Part shown: positions 6,431-12,028 of the stretch, piece after piece
How positions within the stretch are numbered: the stretch's first letter is position 1
Layout: each line of letters begins with the position of its first letter
Assembly: GCA_903824455.1 (NCBI GenBank)
Contig: CAIJWY010000234.1
Location: 1 to 12,028 of the forward strand
Direction of reading: 5' to 3'
Length of the DNA stretch: 12,028 nucleotides
DNA from: an uncultured Micrococcales bacterium
Lineage (GTDB): Bacteria > Actinomycetota > Actinomycetes > Actinomycetales > Microbacteriaceae
Notes under the pieces: model-generated
The model's database searches: none
What the model was told of the DNA's origin: nothing
Seen by the model: only the letters and a program-made list of their open reading frames with translations
Program-made: the position numbers and the translations under genes

Positions 6431-8989
6431 TTGATTCAATTCATGGAACGCGCTTGGCGCTGGTTGTTGCGTAAAGGTCGCGTTCGTAGGGTCACGCTGA
6501 AGCTAAACAAGTGGAGCGAAGACCTCCTACTTATCGGACCGAGAGATCTCAATCCAAAATTTGTTGCCAAGCTTGAAGCGGGTATAGACCCCGCCGACTT
6601 GTTCGTGGCACATGTTCGTTCTTCCGTGGAAGCAAAACTTCGTTCACAGGTTCGTCCGGTGCTACAGAGGCTTTACGAAGCCGAATCAACCAAGACACTC
6701 GGAGCCCTAAGCTTCGGAACATTCCTTGCCCTAGATGGTTTACAGGTCGCTGCTTACAAGTACTTCCTAGAAGCTGGCGTTCAGCTTTCCCAAAAGCACG
6801 CAACATTTGAGTTTTACGACGCGTGGCTAACAGTCGAGCCAAAGAAAGCCGAAGCAGACCTTAGGAAGGCTCTAGGAACCGGCAAAGATAAGCTCACTAA
6901 CACCCAACAACTTCAGCTAATCAAAGCCGTGATCAAGCACCGGCTCGACTTGAAGTTATCGCCGCTGGTCTATGCACTGGCCGACTCCGAGGCTGCCAAG
7001 AAGACCCTTCCCGTTGATGAAGCAGCCGAACTCAAATGGTGGGTTGGCATGTTCAAAAATGACGAGGTAAAGATAAAGGAAATTCCAAACACCGTCAACT
7101 TCGCGGTGATGGACTACAACATGCTAGACACGCAACGCACCTCGAGTAACCGAGGCGACTACGTGCAGACCTTGGCAGCCCTTTCCAACTTAGTTCGTTT
7201 CCAAAACGTGAAGTTTGTTGGAGAAGGAGACCTAGCTCCTTACCTAACTTCTCTTCAGCCACGAGTTCAACCAGACCGCCAGGTTCACGGCCTTAAGCCG
7301 GTAAAAGTTCAGCCAATTCAAATGCACCGCGACTACTCATCTGGCCGCAAGTTCCCCAAAAACACTTGGCTAATCTCAAACGGCTGGTTCATGCACCGCG
7401 CTTACCAAGGCGAAGTTGACTTCCCTTATGCCGAAAACATTTTGCCAATCATGATTTCTTTCCACATTCAAGACGCCGGGGTAATGAATGAGAAAGTTGC
7501 CGCCGAACTTAAGAAGCACGGGCCAATTGGTTGCCGCGACTGGACCACGGTTTACCGACTGCGCGACTACGGAGTTCCCGCATTCTTCTCAGGCTGTGCC
7601 ACCACGACAGTAGGGCAGGTTCTACCCAAGGCCAAGTTCGCTGGTCGGATTCCCAAACTGGCAGTTGTTGAAGCCGGCCGAAAGTGGCTGAAACTGCGCT
7701 ACCTGTTTATGTGGAAGTGGTTTTACATCCAGATCGGCGACCACGTTCGTGCCTTCAGCCTGGTTGAAGGTTTAGAAGATGCTCGCAAGATGCTTACCAA
7801 ATACACCAAATACGGCAAGGTAATCACCAAGCGACTGCACTGCTACCTTCCAGCCCGTTCCATGGGACTCCCAGTTGAGTTTGTTCCTTCGAATCGTTCA
7901 GACGTTCGTTTCGAAGGGCTACTGAACCTAAACGAAGAGCAGTTCAACAAGATTCGTAACGGCATTGAGAACAAGCTTGAAATCGTCATCGGTAACATTC
8001 TTGAGGGCAAGAGTTACGAAGAGGTAATGAAGATTTGGCGCGAACTAGTTCAGCCGGATGTCGACTTTGCCGAGGCTTACTGCACCAACCTTGAGCCAAT
8101 CAAGGAGTCAACCATTAACCTGCCTGAGACTTACCAGAAGTTCAAGTCGCACGTGGTTACTTTGGGTAAGAACAAGCGTGGCAAGGATGCGGTTAACATC
8201 GCGTTCGCCTGTGACCAGAACCTTCAGAACGAACTTGCGGTGGTCATCGCTTCCGTAGTGCGGAATACCAAGCGCGAGCTAAACATGCACGTGCTCACTC
8301 GCGGACTGGGCGACGACTACTTTGCCAAGCTCCACAAGTTGTTCCCTACCGTCAACTTTCAGTTCCACGACTTCAGCGGAATCAACTATGGTGCGGATCT
8401 GAATCTGATGAAGCACATCACCGTTTCTACTTTCGATCGCCTGTTCTTGCCTCGGGTGCTAGAAGACCTCGACAAGGTGCTCTACCTAGATGTAGACATC
8501 TTGGTTCGCAGTGACGTGGGTAAGCTTTTCGATCTAGACGTGCGCAAGCATGTGTTTGCTGGCAAGAAGAGCCAGCTCGACGGTTGGGCTAACCTAATCG
8601 ACATCATTACCCGAGTCAGCCTGACTCTTCCTCCAGCCAAAGCCTGGGCACTTAGACGTCGCGCCCACGCAACCGGTGCTCTAACCGCAGACACCTACAA
8701 CGCTGGAATTCTGCTACTAAACCTCGAGATCATGCGCAAGGAAAACTTCATCGAAGAGAACCTGTATCTGGTTGAAGAGCTTCGCCTGAACGACCAAGAC
8801 GTTATGAACCTTTACTCGGCTGGTCGCGCGCTCCAGATTAACGATGACTGGAACTACGTTCCAACTCAGGATTACTCAAAAAACCCGAAAATTGTTCACT
8901 GGGCGGGTCCTGGGAAGCCTTGGAAGAAGCAGTTTGCTTTGTACCAGGGTGAGTTCAACGCAATAGCCGCGGAGCTCAAGAAGAAGTAA
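6431..8989 (+). CDS. Two-domain envelope glycan enzyme: polysaccharide pyruvyl transferase-like plus GT8 glycosyltransferase
   Basis: The 852-residue protein has three parts. Residues 1-220 are basic at the start and then mostly helical, possibly repeat-like, with no domain I recognise. Residues about 222-500 resemble polysaccharide pyruvyl transferases: NRGDYVQTL (240-248), SNGWF (316-320), GCRDWTTVYRLRDYGVP (367-383) and RLHCYLPARSMGLPVEFVP (468-486, with H470). These enzymes usually put pyruvate ketals from phosphoenolpyruvate onto sugars. Residues about 587-850 are a GT8 glycosyltransferase: YLDVDILV with the metal-binding DVD (687-689), NAGILLLN (757-764), NDQDVMN (787-793) and HWAGPGKPW (823-831). 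GT8 enzymes are retaining and use UDP-sugars. No signal peptide is evident, so it probably acts in the cytoplasm or at the inner membrane face. One protein may both add and decorate a sugar on an envelope polymer; substrates are unknown. It ends 4 nt before the convergent GT2 gene. Confidence 0.87.
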   Translation: MIQFMERAWRWLLRKGRVRRVTLKLNKWSEDLLLIGPRDLNPKFVAKLEAGIDPADLFVAHVRSSVEAKLRSQVRPVLQRLYEAESTKTLGALSFGTFLALDGLQVAAYKYFLEAGVQLSQKHATFEFYDAWLTVEPKKAEADLRKALGTGKDKLTNTQQLQLIKAVIKHRLDLKLSPLVYALADSEAAKKTLPVDEAAELKWWVGMFKNDEVKIKEIPNTVNFAVMDYNMLDTQRTSSNRGDYVQTLAALSNLVRFQNVKFVGEGDLAPYLTSLQPRVQPDRQVHGLKPVKVQPIQMHRDYSSGRKFPKNTWLISNGWFMHRAYQGEVDFPYAENILPIMISFHIQDAGVMNEKVAAELKKHGPIGCRDWTTVYRLRDYGVPAFFSGCATTTVGQVLPKAKFAGRIPKLAVVEAGRKWLKLRYLFMWKWFYIQIGDHVRAFSLVEGLEDARKMLTKYTKYGKVITKRLHCYLPARSMGLPVEFVPSNRSDVRFEGLLNLNEEQFNKIRNGIENKLEIVIGNILEGKSYEEVMKIWRELVQPDVDFAEAYCTNLEPIKESTINLPETYQKFKSHVVTLGKNKRGKDAVNIAFACDQNLQNELAVVIASVVRNTKRELNMHVLTRGLGDDYFAKLHKLFPTVNFQFHDFSGINYGADLNLMKHITVSTFDRLFLPRVLEDLDKVLYLDVDILVRSDVGKLFDLDVRKHVFAGKKSQLDGWANLIDIITRVSLTLPPAKAWALRRRAHATGALTADTYNAGILLLNLEIMRKENFIEENLYLVEELRLNDQDVMNLYSAGRALQINDDWNYVPTQDYSKNPKIVHWAGPGKPWKKQFALYQGEFNAIAAELKKK

Positions 8990-8993
8990 CCGT

Positions 8994-10016
8994 TTAGCGA
9001 GTAGCTAAAAGTTCGTCGAATAACTTGCCAGAACCAGGAATGGCCTTCGCATAGAGTTTTCGGTCATGCTCATCAATGCGTTGACAGAATGTTTTCCAGT
9101 GCTGCTCCGTGGCTCGTCCATCCGCTATGGCGTCTTTGATTAGTTTCGCGATTTCGCGGAGCGAGGTCAGGCGATCTTCAAGTTTCTTAGTGGCATTGGT
9201 CTGCTGGGTTATTGACAGCTCACCTTCGGTACGGACTCTCCATAGGTAAACGGTTTTACTCAGAACATCGAATGTCTTTGCTTCCATGTAGGCGCGAGTC
9301 ATTTCGCTCATGTCTTCAAAGAAAATCGACGGAAACTTAATCGCAGATTTCTTATAGAACTCGAAACTGAAAAGTTTGTTCCACGCGGTCACATCGAGAA
9401 GACTTTGTGGCTCGGCCAGAAAAGTCGCTTTAGTTCTCGATCCACCTTTGAAAAACTTGCGAGTGTCTACTCGCCGAAGTCTGGTTAGGCCCTTCATTCG
9501 AGTTACATCGCCCACCACGAAGTCGGATTTAGATTTTGTAATCATCGAGACCATCGAGTGCAGGGCACCAGGGGCTAAAGCATCGTCGCTGTCTAGAAAC
9601 ATCAAATAATCGGTCTGCTCGATTGCTTCGACTCCGCTATTTCTAGCCGCGCCCAAACCTTGATTCTTTTGGTTCACGATTCTCAGATTTAGCCGGTCCT
9701 GGAATTCTTTCAAGATATCCGCAGAGGAATCCGTTGAGCCGTCATCCACAGCAATCACCCGAAGGTTTGGGTACTGCTGCCCAGCAAGGCTCAGGAGGCA
9801 CAGGGCAAGATAGCGCTCAACGTTGAAGACCGGAACCACGACGGTAACCATCGGGCAATCCCTGGGCTCAGTTTTGTTTGCGAGTCTTCGGTAGCGAGCA
9901 GCCAAGCCTCGATCCGAGAGTGCCGAAAACTTTGACTGCGACAAAAAGTTATAGCCGAGCCGAGCCACCGAGATAAACGGCATAAGTACCGTTGCCGCCA
10001 ACCCTCGAGTAACCAT
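8994..10016 (-). CDS. GT2-family (GT-A fold) glycosyltransferase
   Basis: This 340-residue inverting-type glycosyltransferase starts with a hydrophobic or amphipathic stretch (about 5-24) that may attach it to the membrane. The GT-A core follows: VTVVVPVFNVERYL (57-70), VDDGSTDSS (90-98), NQGLGAARNSG (118-128), the DSDD metal/nucleotide motif (142-145), FFEDM (232-236, the usual acidic pair before the acceptor region) and YLWR (258-261). The family transfers a sugar from an activated donor to a polysaccharide, lipid or teichoic-type acceptor; the specific reaction cannot be told. The ATG at 10014-10016 lacks a Shine-Dalgarno sequence but lies 6 nt after a TAAAAT hexamer, so the mRNA is probably leaderless. 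M56 is a possible later start, though it would remove the N-terminal helix. It is a single-gene unit converging on the PPT-GT8 gene, and both probably serve the same envelope glycan. Confidence 0.9.
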   Translation of the reverse strand: MVTRGLAATVLMPFISVARLGYNFLSQSKFSALSDRGLAARYRRLANKTEPRDCPMVTVVVPVFNVERYLALCLLSLAGQQYPNLRVIAVDDGSTDSSADILKEFQDRLNLRIVNQKNQGLGAARNSGVEAIEQTDYLMFLDSDDALAPGALHSMVSMITKSKSDFVVGDVTRMKGLTRLRRVDTRKFFKGGSRTKATFLAEPQSLLDVTAWNKLFSFEFYKKSAIKFPSIFFEDMSEMTRAYMEAKTFDVLSKTVYLWRVRTEGELSITQQTNATKKLEDRLTSLREIAKLIKDAIADGRATEQHWKTFCQRIDEHDRKLYAKAIPGSGKLFDELLATR

Positions 10017-10022
10017 TGTTCA

Positions 10023-10028
10023 ATTTTA
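10023..10028 (-). promoter_or_regulatory. Putative -10 element, leaderless promoter of the GT2 gene
   Basis: On the minus strand TAAAAT, one base from the consensus TATAAT, ends exactly 6 nt before the ATG of the GT2 gene. Transcription would start at or next to the ATG. No Shine-Dalgarno sequence and no clear -35 box are present. Confidence 0.55.
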
Positions 10029-10047
10029 TGTCTTCGGCTGACTCGCT

Positions 10048-10061
10048 CACCTCGTAAGGTG
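10048..10061. repeat. Short inverted repeat over the YCII ribosome-binding site
   Basis: CACCT, 4 nt, then AGGTG forms a perfect 5-bp inverted repeat. Its right arm overlaps the AAGG before the YCII start. It could be a small operator or a weak hairpin, but at this length chance is a realistic explanation. Confidence 0.2.
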
Positions 10062-10067
10062 TTAACC

Positions 10068-10391
10068 ATGAGATTTCTAATTTCGGTTATCGATGACCAG
10101 AGCAACTCGGGTAGCGAAGAAGAAATGAAGGCGATAGACGTCTTCAACGACAAACTCCAAGCCAACGGGCACTGGATTTTTGCGTGCGGTCTATCCGATC
10201 CGAAAACGTCCACGCTGATTGACAATCGAAACGATGCAAACCTAATCCACGAAGGGTCCTTATTTGACTCATTCGAGCATTACAGTGGCCTGTGGCTGAT
10301 TGAAGCAGCAGACCCCAAAACCGCAAAAGCCCTGGCCACCGAGGGATCTAAAGCGTGCAACCGAAAGGTTGAGCTGCGGTCGCTACTTTAG
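10068..10391 (+). CDS. YCII-related domain protein
   Basis: This 107-residue soluble protein has the YCII/DGPF-type ferredoxin-like layout: an opening beta strand MRFLISVID, a helix with EEEMKAIDVFNDKL, GHWIFACGLSDP (34-45), a central FEHYSGLWLIEA strand (69-80), a helix DPKTAKALATEGS and a closing VELRSL strand. Members are small enzymes or sigma-factor-linked proteins of mostly unknown reaction, so no function is assigned. I chose ATG 10068 because AAGG lies 8 nt upstream; GTG 10059 is in frame but has no ribosome-binding site and overlaps that AAGG. The gene is divergent from the GT2 gene (51-nt gap) and 26 nt ahead of the P450. Read-through to the P450 is possible, but the P450 appears to have its own promoter. 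Confidence 0.8.
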   Translation: MRFLISVIDDQSNSGSEEEMKAIDVFNDKLQANGHWIFACGLSDPKTSTLIDNRNDANLIHEGSLFDSFEHYSGLWLIEAADPKTAKALATEGSKACNRKVELRSLL

Positions 10392-10405
10392 TTTGAACTT
10401 CAGAG

Positions 10406-10411
10406 TATTCT
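10406..10411 (+). promoter_or_regulatory. Putative -10 element, leaderless promoter of the P450 gene
   Basis: TATTCT ends 6 nt before the GTG start at 10418, the same geometry as before the GT2 gene. No Shine-Dalgarno sequence is present and an in-frame TGA lies just upstream (10394-10396). A transcript starting at the GTG would explain how this start codon is used. Confidence 0.5.
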
Positions 10412-10417
10412 CAAAAA

Positions 10418-11614
10418 GTGATTGATTTCCAGGATTCAGGTTTCCTTGAAGACCCCTATCCTGCACTTGCCGAAATTAGGAGGCTGGGAAAGCCGGTTTG
10501 GCATGAGCAGTCGCAACTCTTTCTGGCCGCCACCTATCAAGACGCCAACGCGGTACTTAGAAACCGTTCACTGGGACGCATTTTCAAACCCAAAAAACCG
10601 GACGAAGACTGGAATACCTTCAACTGGCTTCACAGTGATAGCCTGCTCGACAGTGAGCCGCCAAAACACACTCGCTTGAGATCGCTTTTGGTAAAAGCCT
10701 TCAACAAAAACAAGATTGAGAGCATGCGGCCAGCTGTTGAGCGGCTTACCCAAGAGTTATTGAAGAAAATCGAAATCAAGCTCGAAGAGACTGGCGAATT
10801 CGATCTCATTGCCGATTTTGCCGAACCGCTTCCCGTAAAGGTGATTGCCGCCCTGCTTGGCTTCCCCGACGAAGATGAGCACCTACTAAGACCTTGGTCG
10901 CAAGCCATAGTAAAGATGTACGAGGTGAACCCGAGCGAGCAAACACAGGCCGCAGCTCAGCAAGCCAGCCGCGAGTTTGCCGACTACGTGAGAAACCTGA
11001 TGGAAGAGCGCAAGCGAAACCCGGGGAACGATCTAATCAGCGACCTGGCGGCAGTTGAAGAAGACGGGCAGAAGTTAAACGCCCAAGAACTAATTGCTAC
11101 TTGTGTATTGCTTCTCAACGCCGGCCACGAAGCCAGCGTTAACGGCTTTGGCAACGGCTTCGTTGCGATGCTGGAACGACCGGACCAGTTCAAACTACTG
11201 GCCCAAAATCCCTTTGGGCTAGCCGAAACCGCGGTAGACGAATTCATTCGCTTCGACGCCCCGCTTCACCTATTCGAGCGAACCGCAACTGCCGATGTTG
11301 AGATCGGAGGCGTATCCATTAAAGAAGGACAAAAGATTGCTGCCCTGCTCGGCTCTGCCAACCGCGACGAGAGCGTGTTCAAAAATCCAACCGAAATGGA
11401 CATCACTCGAGACCCGAACCCTCAAATCGGTTTCGGCGCGGGCATCCACTTCTGCATTGGCGCTCCACTGGCCAGAATGGAAATGACCACGTCGCTTCCA
11501 GCTCTGATGGTGAAATACCCAAATCTAAAACTCGTCGACGAACCGGTTAGGCGACCAGGTTTCGTGCTTCGTGGCTACGAAAGCGTCATCGTGACCAGCG
11601 GGGAACAGGTCTAG
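10418..11614 (+). CDS. Cytochrome P450
   Basis: This is a 398-residue soluble bacterial class P450, the usual length for actinobacterial members, which receive electrons from ferredoxin. Landmarks are HTRLRSLLVKAF (84-95, helix C with heme-propionate contacts), the I-helix segment LLLNAGHEAS (231-240), ExxR as E275-F-I-R278 in the K-helix, and the heme loop GFGAGIHFCIGAPLARME (338-355) with the proximal ligand C346. The I-helix oxygen-activation Thr is replaced: the motif reads AGHEAS, with Ala239 at the Thr position and Ser240 next. The substrate cannot be predicted. No ferredoxin or ferredoxin reductase gene lies nearby. GTG 10418 is the only sensible start because a TGA lies upstream in frame; it is preceded by a -10-like TATTCT and no ribosome-binding site. 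The HhH gene begins 2 nt after its stop. Confidence 0.95.
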   Translation: MIDFQDSGFLEDPYPALAEIRRLGKPVWHEQSQLFLAATYQDANAVLRNRSLGRIFKPKKPDEDWNTFNWLHSDSLLDSEPPKHTRLRSLLVKAFNKNKIESMRPAVERLTQELLKKIEIKLEETGEFDLIADFAEPLPVKVIAALLGFPDEDEHLLRPWSQAIVKMYEVNPSEQTQAAAQQASREFADYVRNLMEERKRNPGNDLISDLAAVEEDGQKLNAQELIATCVLLLNAGHEASVNGFGNGFVAMLERPDQFKLLAQNPFGLAETAVDEFIRFDAPLHLFERTATADVEIGGVSIKEGQKIAALLGSANRDESVFKNPTEMDITRDPNPQIGFGAGIHFCIGAPLARMEMTTSLPALMVKYPNLKLVDEPVRRPGFVLRGYESVIVTSGEQV

Positions 11615-11616
11615 CA

Positions 11617-11820
11617 GTGCAACAGGAACCAGACAGCGAATGGGCACGTATCGGGCTCAGCGGACCGGCAAGAAAAGCCTTGGTTGAAGCCAAGCTGTTC
11701 CGTGTTTCCGACCTGAGAAAAATCTCACTTGACGAACTGCGAAACCTCAGCGGCATGGGCAAATCTTCGATTGCCAGGATTAGGGTGATTATGGATGCAA
11801 AGAAGATAAGGTTCCGATAA
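11617..11820 (+). CDS. Small helix-hairpin-helix protein (RNA polymerase alpha-CTD-like fold)
   Basis: The 67-residue protein is nearly all one HhH-type domain: a helix with GPARKALVEAKLFRVSDLRK (16-35), then a hairpin with the signature LRNLSGMGKSSIARIR (41-56). Tandem HhH modules of this kind occur in the RNA polymerase alpha C-terminal domain and in DNA repair proteins, where the GxG hairpin touches the DNA backbone. A DNA- or nucleic-acid-binding role is likely; the specific job is unknown. The start is GTG 11617, two nt after the P450 stop, with an AGG about 7 nt upstream inside the end of the P450 gene. The tight spacing indicates translational coupling with the P450. It is too short to be an alpha subunit. 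Confidence 0.75.
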   Translation: MQQEPDSEWARIGLSGPARKALVEAKLFRVSDLRKISLDELRNLSGMGKSSIARIRVIMDAKKIRFR

Positions 11821-11822
11821 AC

Positions 11823-12028
11823 ATGGCAGCTACCAACGTAAAACCAATCCGCAAAGTGCTTCAGGCGGGCAGCATCGTTTTCGGGCTGAGCGCAATAGCA
11901 CTCGTTGCAACACCACAGCTTTTCAACCAACTGCTCGGGCTGGTTTCCACCGCCGACCTCGACTGGTCGATGCGCATGACCGGAATCACATTAGTGGCGC
12001 TTTCGGGAAACATGTTTTCTCATAGCAA
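11823..12028 (+). CDS. Partial membrane protein of unknown function, cut by the window end
   Basis: From ATG 11823 the frame is open for 68 codons to the edge of the window. After a basic start (residues 1-11, VKPIRKV) there is a probable first membrane segment at about 14-34 (SIVFGLSAIALVAT). A loop with ADLDWSMR (45-52) and the start of a second hydrophobic stretch (53-64) follow. I do not recognise the family. The ATG lies 2 nt after the HhH stop, so the gene probably belongs to the P450-HhH transcription unit. A weak AAGG occurs about 11 nt upstream. Confidence 0.65.
   Translation, partial: MAATNVKPIRKVLQAGSIVFGLSAIALVATPQLFNQLLGLVSTADLDWSMRMTGITLVALSGNMFSHS

Noticed and set aside
8058..8694. 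Open frames on both strands inside the GT8 half (8058-8258 +, 8482-8694 -)
   Set aside because: They have low-complexity Ser/Arg/Thr-rich translations typical of shadow frames in a real gene and no start signals.
10017..10067. A riboswitch or small RNA in the GT2/YCII gap
   Set aside because: The gap is only 51 nt and is explained by a -10 element, a ribosome-binding site and a 5-bp inverted repeat.
9791..10326. Minus-strand frames 9791-10225 and 10144-10326
   Set aside because: They overlap the GT2 gene or the YCII gene in other frames and have no domain features. The GT2 and YCII frames have clear family motifs.
11586..11930. A 114-codon minus-strand frame opposite the HhH and membrane protein genes
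   Set aside because: The plus-strand HhH domain is convincing and tightly spaced. The minus frame shows no family features.
1..12028. CRISPR array, insertion sequence, tRNA or phage genes
   Set aside because: No regularly spaced repeats, transposase motifs, terminal inverted repeats or cloverleaf sequences were seen by eye. A tool-based scan would be more sensitive.

Overview
The window looks like a piece of a compact, mid-GC actinobacterial chromosome. The genes are tightly packed, several promoters look leaderless (a -10 hexamer about 6 nt before the start codon), and GTG and TTG starts are used. The gene content points the same way: a DprE1/DprE2/UbiA set for lipid-linked arabinose and an actinobacterial-type CotH protein. 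A small-genome freshwater Microbacteriaceae-like organism is my best guess; this is inference, because no rRNA or marker gene is present.

Left part (68-1309, + strand): a CotH-like secreted or surface protein whose frame is cut by a single in-frame TAG at 389-391. It converges on, and overlaps by 4 nt, the end of a five-gene minus-strand operon. Read in the direction of transcription (6325 down to 1306), the operon is: UbiA-type decaprenyl-phosphate phosphoribosyltransferase, DprE1-like FAD oxidase, DprE2-like SDR reductase, a secreted metallophosphoesterase and an MFS transporter. The first three genes supply most of the route from PRPP and polyprenyl phosphate to polyprenylphosphoryl-arabinose, the arabinose donor for wall glycans. 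The usual PAP2 phosphatase is absent from the window, and a metallophosphoesterase sits in the operon instead.

Middle part (6431-10016): divergent from the operon is an 852-residue protein combining a helical N-terminal region, a polysaccharide pyruvyl transferase-like domain and a GT8 glycosyltransferase. It converges, with a 4-nt gap, on a minus-strand GT2 glycosyltransferase. With the operon and CotH this makes a cell-envelope glycan region.

Right part (10068-12028, + strand): a YCII-domain protein, a cytochrome P450, a 67-residue helix-hairpin-helix protein, and the start of a membrane protein cut by the window edge. The last three are nearly contiguous and probably co-transcribed. No RNA genes, insertion sequences, CRISPR arrays or convincing rho-independent terminators were seen, and no gene-free stretch exceeds about 110 nt.
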